Origin: Paraburkholderia silvatlantica
GTDB taxonomy: Bacteria; Pseudomonadota; Gammaproteobacteria; Burkholderiales; Burkholderiaceae
Reading direction: 5' to 3'
NCBI RefSeq assembly: GCF_003096715.1
Contig: NZ_QEOL01000005.1
Location: 310,001 to 374,000 of the forward strand
Length of the DNA: 64,000 bases
The translations under genes were made by a program, and so were the position numbers. The notes beneath the pieces are model-generated. The model saw nothing but the letters and a program-made list of their open reading frames with translations, did no database searches and had not been told where the DNA came from. Positions 7,926 to 16,589 of the stretch are shown one piece after another (position 1 is the first letter of the stretch; every line of letters starts with the position of its first letter).

Positions 7926-9515
7926 TCAGAACACGTGCTTGAACACCCAGTAGAGCGCGCCCGCCAGCACGATCGAAGCGGGCAGCGTGAGCACCCACGC
8001 CATCACGAGGCTGCGCACCGTATTCCATTGCAGGCCCGAGCCGTTCGCGGCCATCGTGCCCGCCACGCCCGAGGAGAGCACGTGCGTGGTCGAAACCGGC
8101 AGACCGTACACGTCCGCCGCGCCGATCGTCACCATCGCCACGACCTCCGCGCAGCCGCCCTGGCCGTAGCTCAGGTGCTGCTTGCCGATGCGCTCGCCCA
8201 CCGTCACCACGATGCGCTTCCAGCCCACCATCGTGCCGAGTCCCAGTGCGATCGCCACGGCCACCTTCACCCACGTCGGGATGAATTTCGTCGCGTGGTC
8301 GATCTGGCTGCGGAAGTTGTTGATGGACTTCAGGTCGTCGGCTGAGAAGGGCACCGCCTTCTGCTTGTCGAGCAGGCGGATCGCCTCGGAAACCACATAC
8401 ATGTTGTTGCGCACGTTATCGACGACCGACTGCGGCACCGCCGCGAGCGAGCCGTAGCCGCGCACCTGTTCGGCCACCTGGTTCGACAGCGCGGCGAGCG
8501 CGGGCACCGTCGTGCTCGACAGCGTGCGGCGGCCAATGAAGCGTTCCACTTCCGCGCGCGGATCGGCGGGCGCGGCCACGCCGTTCGTGTAGCGCTCGAG
8601 TGCGCGCGTGGCGTCGTGCGCGACGGCGACGAAGGTCTGCGTCTGCTCGGCCGTGACGGCGCGGTTCAGCGCATAGGCCGTGGGCACCGTGCCGATCAGG
8701 ATCAGCATGATGAGGCCCATGCCCTTCTGGCCGTCGTTGGAGCCGTGCGCGAACGACACGCCCGTGCAGGTGAGGATGAGCAGCGCGCGGATCCAGAACG
8801 GCGGCGGCTCCTTGCCCTTCGGCTCCGAGTAGAGTTCGGGCACGCGCACGACGGCCTTCAGGATGAGCAGCAGGAGGCCTGCCAGCAAAAAGCCGACGAT
8901 CGGCGAAAAGAGCAGCGACTTGCCCACGCCGAGCGCCTGGCTCCAGTCCACGCCGCTCGTGCCGTTCGCGCCGTGCATGAGCTGGTTCATGAGGCCTACG
9001 CCGATGATCGAGCCGATCAGCGTATGCGAGCTCGACGAAGGCAGGCCGAAGTACCACGTGCCGAGGTTCCAGATGATCGCGGCGATGAGCAGTGCGAACA
9101 CCATGGCGAAGCCCGCGCTGCTGCCTACCTGCAGGATCAGCTCCACCGGCAGCAGCTGCAGGATGCCGAAGGCCACCGCGCCGGTGGACGTGAGCACGCC
9201 GAGGAAATTCCACGCGCCGGACCATATCACGGCGATATTGGGCGAAAGCGAGTGCGTATAGATCACGGTCGCGACCGCATTCGCGGTATCGTGGAAGCCG
9301 TTCACGAACTCGAAGCCGAGCGCGATCAAGAGCGCGATGCCGAGCAGGATCCAGGGCATCGCCGAGCTTTCGCGCACCGGCGAGAGGTCGTCGGCGAGAT
9401 GCATTCCCACGTACACGGCGCCTGCGGCGATGACGACGAGGAACGCGAGCAGGCTGGCGTTGCGCCCGCGCGCGGGGGCAGTGCCAGGTTGCGGTGACAG
9501 GGAATATTCTGGCAT
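7926..9515 (-). CDS. pit: Inorganic phosphate transporter, PiT family
   Basis: A 529-residue inner-membrane phosphate:cation symporter. The two PiT signature repeats are visible: GFEFVNGFHDTANAVATVIY near residue 68 and GVSFAHGSNDGQKGMGLIML near residue 265. The motif GLPSSSSHTLIGSIIGVGL and its C-terminal counterpart YGLPVSTTHVLSSGVAGTM mark the duplicated transport core. A hydrophilic insertion of about 120 residues separates the halves, as in other proteobacterial Pit proteins. No pho-box or PhoU partner is visible here, so constitutive low-affinity uptake is likely. Confidence 0.93.
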   Translation of the reverse strand: MPEYSLSPQPGTAPARGRNASLLAFLVVIAAGAVYVGMHLADDLSPVRESSAMPWILLGIALLIALGFEFVNGFHDTANAVATVIYTHSLSPNIAVIWSGAWNFLGVLTSTGAVAFGILQLLPVELILQVGSSAGFAMVFALLIAAIIWNLGTWYFGLPSSSSHTLIGSIIGVGLMNQLMHGANGTSGVDWSQALGVGKSLLFSPIVGFLLAGLLLLILKAVVRVPELYSEPKGKEPPPFWIRALLILTCTGVSFAHGSNDGQKGMGLIMLILIGTVPTAYALNRAVTAEQTQTFVAVAHDATRALERYTNGVAAPADPRAEVERFIGRRTLSSTTVPALAALSNQVAEQVRGYGSLAAVPQSVVDNVRNNMYVVSEAIRLLDKQKAVPFSADDLKSINNFRSQIDHATKFIPTWVKVAVAIALGLGTMVGWKRIVVTVGERIGKQHLSYGQGGCAEVVAMVTIGAADVYGLPVSTTHVLSSGVAGTMAANGSGLQWNTVRSLVMAWVLTLPASIVLAGALYWVFKHVF

Positions 9516-9610
9516 GGCAGGCGGGCTCCTTGGGGGAGGGAGTGGGCACAGGTTTCGCCGTCGATCGTGAACCGCCCAGGTGTCCGTTTGATGACGGATT
9601 CGTGCCAGTC

Positions 9611-9643
9611 ATGCCCGATGCATGCCCGATGTATGCCCGATAG
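9611..9643 (+). repeat. Three tandem 11-base repeats upstream of the diguanylate cyclase
   Basis: ATGCCCGATGC, ATGCCCGATGT and ATGCCCGATAG stand in tandem in the leader of the GGDEF gene, about 65-97 bases before its ATG. A further imperfect repeat (AAGCGCGAACCG, AAGCGCGAATCG) follows. They may be slippage products; no function is shown. Confidence 0.6.
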
Positions 9644-9707
9644 AACGGCGCTCTATCGAAGCGCGAACCGAAGCGCGAATCGCGCCGTCAGCAAGGGGAT
9701 TGCGCAG

Positions 9708-11333
9708 ATGCCAAAACGGGTTCTTTCACTGCGTCTTCTGGTGCACCGCTGGGCCGTCGCGCGGGCAAGGGCGGCGACGCGCGTGATCGGCCGCTATCCG
9801 TCTTTTGCGGGGCTCTGCGGCACGCTCGTGGCGACGGTCATGGCGATCCTGACCTACGCGGCGCTCTACGAGGGCCGCGCCGAAGAGCTGCGCCACGCGC
9901 AGGAGAACTCGCGCAACCTCGTGCAGCTCATCAGCAGCGATATTGCCCGCAACGTCGAGATTTATGACCTGTCGCTGCAGGCCGTGGTCCAGGCGGCGCA
10001 GCAGCCGCAGACCTGGAGCATGCCCGAGGCGCTGCGCCAGCGCGTGCTGTTCGACCGGGCCACGGCGGCGTCGAGGCTCGGCGGAGCCTACGTGATCGAC
10101 GCCGCGGGCCATATGAAAGCCTCGCGCAGCAACGCCTTCGACACTTCACCCGCCGGCATTTCGTTTGCAGACCGCGATTACTTCATCGCGCAGCAGCGCG
10201 ACCCGCATGTGGGCCTGTTCGTTTCGAAGCCGTTCCACTCCCGCCTGCGCGGCGGCGCGCTCACGATCGGCCTCACGCGCCGCATCAACGCGCCCGACGG
10301 CTCGTTCGCGGGCGTCGCGCTGCTCGGGGTGCGTCTCGACTATCTCGATCAACTGCTCGAGCGCATCGACCTCGGCCCGGGCGGCCGCCTCTTCGTCCTG
10401 ATGTGCGACGGCACGTTGCTCGCGAGCAGGCCGCCCTCGGCGCGCGGTGCCGGCTCGAGCTACGCGGACCTGCCGAATTTCGCATTCCTGTCGCGTCGCG
10501 CCGCCGGCACCCAGACATCGCGCTCGGCCATCGACGGGGTCGAGCGCATCTATACCTTTGCGCATGTGGGCAACTCGCCGTTCATCGTCGTCGTGGCGCC
10601 GGCCGTGGAGGACGTGCTCGCCGGCTGGCGGCGGCGCAGCGATATCGCCCTCGTGATGACCACGGTGTTCGGCGGCGCGTGGGTCGCGGTGTCTTGGATA
10701 CTCGCATTCGCGCTGCGCGACAAGGTCGTGGCCGAGGGCAAGCTCGTGCGCCTCGCCGTCACCGACCCGCTCACGGGTCTCGCGAACCGCCGCGCGCTCG
10801 ACAGCCGTCTCGCGGAGGAATGGCATCACGCGGTGCGCGAACGCACGCCGCTTGCCGTGCTGTTTTTCGACATCGACCACTTCAAGCTCTTCAACGACAC
10901 CTACGGGCACGCCGCCGGCGACGAGGTGCTGGTGTTCGTCGCCGGGCGCATCGCTTCGGGATCGCGGCGCGCAACCGATCTCGCCGCGCGCTTTGGCGGC
11001 GAAGAGTTCGCGGTGGTGCTGCCGGGCACGGGGCTCGACGCCGCGGCGCGCATGGCGGAGAAGATCCGCAAACGCATCGAGTCGGACAATCTCACGCTGA
11101 GTGGTACGCACCAGGGGTGCGTGACGGTGAGCGCGGGGTGTGCGAGCTGCAATCCGCCGGAGGGCGGCAGCGGCGCGAAGCTGCTGGCCGCCGCCGACCG
11201 CCTGCTCTACGAAGCCAAGGAAGCGGGCCGAAATCAGGTCCGGTCGCAGCAATGGACGGGCGAAGGGGCGCAGCCGCTGGTGGATTCCGAAGCCGGAAGC
11301 CGAGGCCGCGATGCGCCCGCTACGCGAGGCTGA
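9708..11333 (+). CDS. Membrane diguanylate cyclase with periplasmic Cache sensor and GGDEF domain
   Basis: A 541-residue protein. A basic N-terminus is followed by a membrane helix near residues 35-55, a periplasmic dCache-type sensor (about 60-320; SFADRDYFIAQQRDPHVGLF is typical), a second membrane helix near 325-345 and a GGDEF domain. The active site is intact as GGEEF near residue 430, preceded at the usual spacing by RATD, an RxxD inhibitory site. It should make cyclic di-GMP under product feedback in response to an unknown periplasmic ligand. The ATG at 9708 has an AAGGGG-type ribosome binding site; an in-frame upstream extension lacks one. Confidence 0.88.
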   Translation: MPKRVLSLRLLVHRWAVARARAATRVIGRYPSFAGLCGTLVATVMAILTYAALYEGRAEELRHAQENSRNLVQLISSDIARNVEIYDLSLQAVVQAAQQPQTWSMPEALRQRVLFDRATAASRLGGAYVIDAAGHMKASRSNAFDTSPAGISFADRDYFIAQQRDPHVGLFVSKPFHSRLRGGALTIGLTRRINAPDGSFAGVALLGVRLDYLDQLLERIDLGPGGRLFVLMCDGTLLASRPPSARGAGSSYADLPNFAFLSRRAAGTQTSRSAIDGVERIYTFAHVGNSPFIVVVAPAVEDVLAGWRRRSDIALVMTTVFGGAWVAVSWILAFALRDKVVAEGKLVRLAVTDPLTGLANRRALDSRLAEEWHHAVRERTPLAVLFFDIDHFKLFNDTYGHAAGDEVLVFVAGRIASGSRRATDLAARFGGEEFAVVLPGTGLDAAARMAEKIRKRIESDNLTLSGTHQGCVTVSAGCASCNPPEGGSGAKLLAAADRLLYEAKEAGRNQVRSQQWTGEGAQPLVDSEAGSRGRDAPATRG

Positions 11334-11376
11334 GGCGCGCCGGCTTTCGTGCCGCGCGCGACGCCCTCCATGCCGT

Positions 11377-11820
11377 TCAGCGCGCGGATTTCGACAGCCG
11401 GTGGCCGAGGCCGAGGTTCGAGACGATCTGCCAGGTATAGACGCGCGAATAGTGCACGCCGAACTGGCGGCCGATCAGCTCGCGCACGCGGCTGTTGGTC
11501 CACGCATCGCTCGCAAAGCCGTGCTCTCGAGCGGAGCCGTGCAGGGCGCTCGCGATCCAGCCTAGCGCGGCCTGATCGAGCACCGAAGGACGGCCACCCA
11601 CGCTCATCTGCTGGAGCGCGGCGAGTCCGCCGTCTTCGACGATGGACTTGTAGCGCCTCACCGTCTGGGCGGAAAGGTGGAGTGAGTCGGCGACGCTATT
11701 CACGGTCGCGCCTTCCATCAACATCTGGCCGGCGGCCATTCTTCTCGCGACGCTCGGCAGGTTCTCGGTTCGGGTAAGCATGTGTTCACTCGTCGACGAA
11801 AGATTCCGGACACGCGGCAT
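11377..11820 (-). CDS. IS630-like winged helix-turn-helix protein without catalytic domain
   Basis: A 147-residue protein with two consecutive HTH units: an N-terminal one (GATVNSVADSLHLSAQTVRR) and a winged unit (WTNSRVRELIGRQFGVHYSR). The arrangement, including GGLAALQ and GGRPSVL between them, is that of the DNA-binding half of IS630/Tc1 transposases, but the DDE catalytic half is absent and the frame ends soon after. It is either a domesticated stand-alone DNA-binding protein or a transposase fragment. It borders the AT-richer gap to its right. A second start at 11781 (MLTRTE) would give 134 residues and is equally plausible. Confidence 0.6.
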   Translation of the reverse strand: MPRVRNLSSTSEHMLTRTENLPSVARRMAAGQMLMEGATVNSVADSLHLSAQTVRRYKSIVEDGGLAALQQMSVGGRPSVLDQAALGWIASALHGSAREHGFASDAWTNSRVRELIGRQFGVHYSRVYTWQIVSNLGLGHRLSKSAR

Positions 11821-12585
11821 TGCGGATGTGCCGCTCCTGTAACCCTTCCTGCAAGCGGGTCTTGTCGCTTGCCATGGACCCGGCGCCGGTGCGGCGACGC
11901 GGGGGCCATGACGGACGGCGAAATCGACGCCCGGTGAAGGGCGCTTGTTGCGAAACGCCTCGGTGTTCCGCAGCGGATATTAATAATTGTTTTTGTAGGG
12001 AATGTGTATAGCTAGCGGAAAAATAGTCTGCTTGACTTGTCGATAATCCTGAACTAATGGGAAAAAACAACCGGTTCGCGCCGGTCAACAATGGACGCGG
12101 CCATTTCGCGTCGATCCCGCAATGCGCAGTTTGCGCCCATTGCAGCCAGTTAACCTGACTTAATTGCTCAAACGTTGGAAAGCAACACTTCGCCTTGTTT
12201 TGTATGACCAATTCAGTATTCAGCATATATTGAGTTGAATCGGTCTTATCCAATATGAATTAAATGACGGCGGTCGCACCCTGAATGTTTGTTAGCGTTT
12301 TCGATCCGCGCGGTGGAAATTGGCGTGGCCCGGCGCGGACGATGACGGCTATGGGCAATTTCAGCGAGCGATTCGATTTTTTTGTGCAGAATGTTTTCGC
12401 AGATATTTCGAACCGATTGCAATGCGGATTGGATTCGAATGAACGAATGCAGAATGCCGGATTCGCCGCGCGGCGTGTCGCGTGGCGAAACGGGTCCCTG
12501 AATCCTGCCGGGCCGCCAAAAGCGTCCGCGTGTTTCGTCAATCGATGCGCGGCATGGGCGGCGGCCCGCTTTCTGGCCGCTGCGG
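11821..12585. other. AT-richer intergenic stretch with candidate promoter and hairpin
   Basis: No convincing gene lies here; the leftward frames at 11786-12253 and 12260-12541 have non-native composition and no recognisable motif. Roughly 11970-12285 is visibly poorer in G and C than its flanks. A rightward promoter-like pair, TTGACT at about 12033 and TAATGG 17 bases later, precedes a small hairpin (ACCGG/CCGGT, 12070-12085). With the neighbouring IS630-like gene, this may mark an old insertion. Confidence 0.4.
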
Positions 12586-12984
12586 ATGGACCGGGAACTC
12601 GATGAAAAGCTAGCTCGTTTGTTGCGCCGCGCTGCGAGCCGGCGCTCGCTTGTGCCGTACAGTGCGTTTCATGCCCAGTTCGCGGGCGACGTGCCGTTGC
12701 GGGTGCGGTACGCCAGGCTCGAGGCGGCCGCGGCCGCGTTGTGCGAGCCGCGCGAAGCCGACTATGCTTCGCTGCTCTCGACCGATTCCGGCCTGCCTGG
12801 CCCGGACTTCTACACGCGCTTCAAGCGCTTGCATACGGAGCGCTACTACGCAACGCTCGGCGCGGACCGGCATCGCATGCTGCGGCTTGCCGAAAAGCGT
12901 CAGTTCGCGAAGGAGGAACGCGAGCGTGTCTATGCCCATTACCTGCGCTGTGCGGCCAAAGAAGCCTGCATGAACAGCGCTTGA
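12586..12984 (+). CDS. Conserved-looking hypothetical protein
   Basis: A 132-residue soluble, arginine-rich, mostly helical protein with no signal peptide or membrane segment. Visible features are an N-terminal KLARLLRRAASRRSLVPYSA, a central DSGLPGPDFYTRFKRLHTER and a C-terminal basic helix EERERVYAHYLRCAAKEA. I do not recognise a family with a known function. Native codon use and third-position GC support real coding. It lies 62 bases before a secreted protein on the same strand. The GTPG- or DUF-type identity is not claimed. Confidence 0.65.
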   Translation: MDRELDEKLARLLRRAASRRSLVPYSAFHAQFAGDVPLRVRYARLEAAAAALCEPREADYASLLSTDSGLPGPDFYTRFKRLHTERYYATLGADRHRMLRLAEKRQFAKEERERVYAHYLRCAAKEACMNSA

Positions 12985-13046
12985 TGCGTGCCGTGCGCGG
13001 CGCCAGGCCGCTCTCTTGCCATTCACGATCCACACAAGGAGGCTTC

Positions 13047-13655
13047 ATGTCCACGCGCCATCGTTCTTCCGCGCCACTGCTCGGCGCCTTGCTCGTGCTT
13101 GCCCTCGGTGTTTCGCCGCCGCTCCATGCGCAGACGGCGTCCGATGCCGCGCCTGAGAGTGCGCCCAACGCCGCGCTGCAGATCGGCGAGGTGCAGACCA
13201 CGGCGACGGTCGTGAGCATCGACGCTGCCACCAATTCCGTCACGCTGCGCGGCGCGCGCCGCAACCTCGTGACGGTCTCGGTCGATCCCGCGGTCGGCGA
13301 CGTGAGCAAGCTCAAGCCTGGCGATCATGTGAACATCCTCTACAAGGAGGCGCTGCTGCTGCGTGCCGAAAAGGTTGCCACGAGGGGCATACGCTCGCGC
13401 GTCGATACGGTCGCCACCACGCCCGCTTCCGGCGGCATGACGGCGACGGCGCGCAGCGTGCAGGTGATCGCGACGGTGGAGAAGATCGACCGCAAGAGCC
13501 GCAAGGTCGCGTTGCGCGGACCGAACCGTACGGTCGTGGTAGTGGCGCCGCCGGACGTGCCGCTCGAGTCGATCAAGGTGGGCGACAGCATTCGCGCCGA
13601 CTACGTGGGCGCGACAGCCGTGCACGTCACGCGCGACGGCCAGAACCTGCAGTGA
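13047..13655 (+). CDS. Exported protein of unknown function with two related beta modules
   Basis: A 202-residue protein with a signal peptide (STRHRSSAPLLGALLVLALG, cleavage likely after LHAQ). The mature part holds two similar units: TTATVVSIDAATNSVTLRG with KPGDHVNILYKEAL, and VIATVEKIDRKSRKVALRG with KVGDSIRADYVGA. This internal duplication resembles OB-like or DUF5666-type beta folds of periplasmic proteins, but the function is unknown. An AAGGAGG ribosome binding site at about 13036 fixes the ATG at 13047; the frame upstream is not used. Confidence 0.8.
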   Translation: MSTRHRSSAPLLGALLVLALGVSPPLHAQTASDAAPESAPNAALQIGEVQTTATVVSIDAATNSVTLRGARRNLVTVSVDPAVGDVSKLKPGDHVNILYKEALLLRAEKVATRGIRSRVDTVATTPASGGMTATARSVQVIATVEKIDRKSRKVALRGPNRTVVVVAPPDVPLESIKVGDSIRADYVGATAVHVTRDGQNLQ

Positions 13656-13679
13656 GGCGGCAACGCCGGGGCGGCGCGG

Positions 13680-13925
13680 CTAGTCGGCGCGATTGCGGTC
13701 GCGCACGAGGATCGACACGTAGACAGCCGTGCAGACGATGATGACGGCCACGCCGGCAATCACTTTCTGGTGGTCGAAGTTGATGAGGCCGACCACCGCG
13801 ATGGCGATGCCGGCGGCAGAGCCGAGCGTGCCCATTGCAGCCACGAAAATGCGCACCTTGCTCCAGACGCGATGGCGCCGCTCTGGACCTGCGCCTTCCA
13901 TAAACCGATGCAGTCGATCAAACAT
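13680..13925 (-). CDS. Small two-helix membrane protein
   Basis: An 81-residue protein with a basic soluble N-terminus (MFDRLHRFMEGAGPERRHRV) and two hydrophobic helices (VRIFVAAMGTLGSAAGIAIAV near residues 24-44 shortened here, and VIAGVAVIIVCTAVYVSIL near 55-73), ending in the charged RDRNRAD. It would be an inner-membrane protein with both ends in the cytoplasm. No family with known function is recognised. It stands alone, convergent with the preceding exported-protein gene. Confidence 0.6.
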   Translation of the reverse strand: MFDRLHRFMEGAGPERRHRVWSKVRIFVAAMGTLGSAAGIAIAVVGLINFDHQKVIAGVAVIIVCTAVYVSILVRDRNRAD

Positions 13926-14168
13926 GGCGGCTCTTCCGGATTGGGTAGAAGACAGTCATGCGGGCGCGCATGAGCGGGCGCCCCTGACCAGATCAAGTAT
14001 AGCCAGCCCATTATTACGCGTTCTTTCAATTGCCCGCGCCTCGTGCGCCGGAATTCGCGATCGCTTTTTTGCGGGCGTTTAAGTTTGTCTTAATTTTGGC
14101 TCGCCATGATGGAGCGGTCGGGTCGATTCGATAGTTCGATTCGCGGTTGTTCTTCACGTCCCCTGTTG

Positions 14169-14197
14169 GCCGCCGATTCGCTCGGCGGCTTTTTTTT
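14169..14197 (+). terminator. Strong rightward intrinsic terminator without an obvious upstream gene
   Basis: An 8-base stem GCCGCCGA/TCGGCGGC with loop TTCGC is followed by eight T residues. Its polarity serves rightward transcription, yet the 240 bases to its left hold no rightward gene. It may end a small RNA, or serve fliD from the other side despite the weaker polarity. Confidence 0.75.
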
Positions 14198-14230
14198 CTG
14201 CCCTGGCGTCGAGCCGCGCGCATTCAGGCC

Positions 14231-15673
14231 TTATTTGTGATTCGTCGCGAGGGCGCCCGCGCTGTTTGCGCCGCCAAAGAGCTGGGTCAGATATTGCTGG
14301 TTGTTGTTCATGATCGACATGAGATTATTGAGCGCGGTGAACTGGCGGTTGAATTTCGCAGTGAGCTGGGTTGCGCGCACATCGAGCATCGACGACTGCT
14401 TTTTGATGTCGTCAAGCTCCTTGTTGATGGCCGTGCTGCGCCGCTCGATGATGCCGCTCGACTGAACGTAGGGTGTGATGGCGCTGTTGAGTCCGGCGGT
14501 CATGCCGCCGCTGCCGAACAGCGCCGCAATCGCACTGCTGCCCGGTTGCAGCGCCTTCTTGAACGTCTCGTCGTCGATTTCCAGCTTGCCGCTCTTGTCG
14601 AGCTTGATACCGATCTCGCCCAGCGAATGGGTCACGCCGTCGCCGCCCTTCACGCCCGCCGAAACGACCGCCGGCAAACTCGCCGCGAGGGTGCGCGCGA
14701 TCGAGTCGCCGAGCAGCGCGCCAGCCTGCGCGCTCGTCGAACCGGTCGCCGCCGTGAAGGAGGTCAGCCCGTTCAGGGCATCCACGTAGCTGTTGTACGC
14801 CTTCACGAAGCCGCGGATGGACGTGCTCGTCGCTGCGGTGTCGGGAGCGATGGTGAGCGTTTGCTGCGTGCCCACCGAAGCGCTTGCGAGCTTGATCGTG
14901 ATGTCGCTCACCACGCCCTCGAGCGTGTTGCTCGCGCTCGTGACGCGCGTGCCGTCGATGCGCAGCTCGGCGTCGCCGGCTGGCTCGACTTCGCGCATCT
15001 GCGAGGAAGCGAGGCGGGTATCGACGCCCGGGCCCGCCTGTACGTCGATCGCGTTGGCCGCGCCGGTCTTGTTCGCGGTCAGCACGAGGTGCTGACCGTC
15101 GGCGCCGTTGACGATCGAAGCCGTGACGCCGGGGTTGTCCTTCGCCCGGTTGATCGCCGCGACGACGTCGGTGAGCTTGTTGCTGCCCGCGGCGATCGTC
15201 AGGTGCATGGACTTGCCGCCCATCGAGAGGTCGAGGCTGCCTTCCCCGAACGTCTCGCCCGTGTCGAAGCCATCCGAGGCGAGCTTGTGCGCCGTCGCGA
15301 GGCGATCGACCTCGACCGTGAAGCTGCCCGCCACGGCGTTCTTGCCGGGCACTGCGCTCAAGCCCTTGTCCTTCTCGCTCGCCGTGGCGGTGAAGCGTTG
15401 CAGCGCGGCGCCGTCCTTGAACGGCTCGAGCGCACTCTGGAGCGAAGCGAGCGCCGACTTCAGCGTGCCCAAGGCCGAGAGCGTCGTGTTGCTGGCGCTC
15501 TGCTTCGCGCTGAGGATAGCGCTCGGCCCCGCGATCTTTGCGTTGACGAGCGCCTTGACGAGCTGGTTGACGTCGAGCGTGGCGTTCGTTGCGCCGCTGA
15601 TGATGGACTGGGCGGCGTCGCTCAGCGCGCTGTTCGCGCTGGCGGTCGTGGTGTTCGTGATCGTGCTTGCCAT
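14231..15673 (-). CDS. fliD: Flagellar filament cap protein FliD (hook-associated protein 2)
   Basis: A 480-residue protein with the FliD N-terminal domain (LDVNQLVKALVNAKIAGPSA near residue 33, with a long coiled coil) and C-terminal domain (residues 240-480, including LGEIGIKLDKSGKLEIDDET and the terminal coiled coil around QSSMLDVRATQLTAKFNRQF). FliD caps the growing filament and folds flagellin. It is isolated here: no fliC, fliS or fliT lies beside it, unlike the usual fliC-fliD arrangement, so it may be a second or relocated copy. A sigma-28 promoter lies upstream. Confidence 0.9.
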   Translation of the reverse strand: MASTITNTTTASANSALSDAAQSIISGATNATLDVNQLVKALVNAKIAGPSAILSAKQSASNTTLSALGTLKSALASLQSALEPFKDGAALQRFTATASEKDKGLSAVPGKNAVAGSFTVEVDRLATAHKLASDGFDTGETFGEGSLDLSMGGKSMHLTIAAGSNKLTDVVAAINRAKDNPGVTASIVNGADGQHLVLTANKTGAANAIDVQAGPGVDTRLASSQMREVEPAGDAELRIDGTRVTSASNTLEGVVSDITIKLASASVGTQQTLTIAPDTAATSTSIRGFVKAYNSYVDALNGLTSFTAATGSTSAQAGALLGDSIARTLAASLPAVVSAGVKGGDGVTHSLGEIGIKLDKSGKLEIDDETFKKALQPGSSAIAALFGSGGMTAGLNSAITPYVQSSGIIERRSTAINKELDDIKKQSSMLDVRATQLTAKFNRQFTALNNLMSIMNNNQQYLTQLFGGANSAGALATNHK

Positions 15674-15738
15674 GAAAGAAGTCCGTTCGTTCTGGTGCGT
15701 CGAGCCGACGGAACGCGCGAATGCGCGGTCGTGCCTTC

Positions 15739-15765
15739 ATTACGGCAAGCTTTCATGAAACTTTA
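15739..15765 (-). promoter_or_regulatory. Sigma-28 (FliA) promoter of fliD
   Basis: Read leftwards, TAAAGTTT is followed after exactly 11 bases by GCCGTAAT. The FliA consensus is TAAAGTTT-N11-GCCGATAA, so the -35 element and spacing are perfect and the -10 element keeps GCCG. It would start transcription about 60 bases before the fliD ATG. Confidence 0.85.
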
Positions 15766-15829
15766 TGAAAGAAATGAAAAGATTTTGAAAGTGTGCGACC
15801 TGCAGGGCGGCGGCAGCCGGTGGCCCGCT

Positions 15830-16423
15830 TCAACCGTGCTCCGGGAAGCCCGAGCGGCCTTGCGTGAGGTCGGTCAGCGCGTTGCGCGCGGCGTCCACGG
15901 CGGTGGCGGGCAACTGGATCGTGAGACGGACCGTCATGGCGTACTGGCTCTCCACGAGCGTGAACTGCGCCTGGTCGATCCAGTGACGCACGCGGGTTTC
16001 GTCGGGATAGCCGAGTTCGACGGTGAGTCGTGCCTGCGCGATGCGTTCGACGCGCCCGGCCCCCTGCAAGGCGCTTGCAATGGCGTCGGTATAGGCGCGC
16101 ACGAGACCGCCCGCGCCGAGCTTCACGCCGCCGTAGTAGCGCACCACGGCGGCGAGCACGCCGTCCAGGTCGTGATGGCGCAGCACCTCGAGGATCGGGC
16201 GCCCGGCGGTGCCGGAGGGTTCGCCGTCATCGGACATGCCGGACTGGCCGCCCGCGAGCAGCGCCCAGCAAACGTGCGTGGCGGTGGGGTGTTCGTCGCG
16301 CAGACGGCGGATTTCGGCCATGGCCGCTTCGCGGTCGGCAACAGGAATGGCGTGCGCGATGAAGCGGCTCTTGCGGATCTCGAGTTCCGCGGCGACGGGA
16401 TGGGCAAGCGTAAAAGTTGGCAC
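15830..16423 (-). CDS. yigZ: IMPACT/YigZ family protein
   Basis: A 197-residue protein with the UPF0029/IMPACT N-terminal domain: EIRKSRFIAHAIPV near residue 15, CWALLAGGQSGMSDDGEPSG, and the signature VVRYYGGVKLGAGGLVRAYT near residue 105, followed by the small C-terminal DUF1949 domain. Bacterial members are of uncertain function and related to regulators of translation. I chose a GTG start at 16423 because it places the SRF motif where E. coli YigZ has it; an in-frame ATG at 16468 would add 15 residues. Neither has a clear ribosome binding site. Confidence 0.82.
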   Translation of the reverse strand: MPTFTLAHPVAAELEIRKSRFIAHAIPVADREAAMAEIRRLRDEHPTATHVCWALLAGGQSGMSDDGEPSGTAGRPILEVLRHHDLDGVLAAVVRYYGGVKLGAGGLVRAYTDAIASALQGAGRVERIAQARLTVELGYPDETRVRHWIDQAQFTLVESQYAMTVRLTIQLPATAVDAARNALTDLTQGRSGFPEHG

Positions 16424-16589
16424 AAGCGGTTGGCAAAAGCGGGCGGGCCCTGCAGGCGAAACCACCATGTTAACCGATGCGCACAGGCCGGCTTTTCGAC
16501 GTCCGTCCCCAAATCTTGCCAGTTTATGTAATGGATCTTTGCGCGAGCGGCTAGTGACGCTGCGGCCTTGAGCCCGGATAATGCACGGC

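Noticed and set aside
11377..11820. Complete IS630 transposase
   Set aside because: The catalytic DDE half is missing and no terminal repeats were found.
11786..12253. A 155-residue leftward frame in the AT-richer gap
   Set aside because: It overlaps the HTH gene, has no ribosome binding site and no recognisable motif.
12260..12541. A 93-residue leftward frame in the same gap
   Set aside because: No ribosome binding site, no motif and unlike composition; treated as non-coding.
14147..16531. A 794-residue rightward frame antisense to fliD and yigZ
   Set aside because: The opposite strand encodes recognised proteins and this frame has non-native composition.
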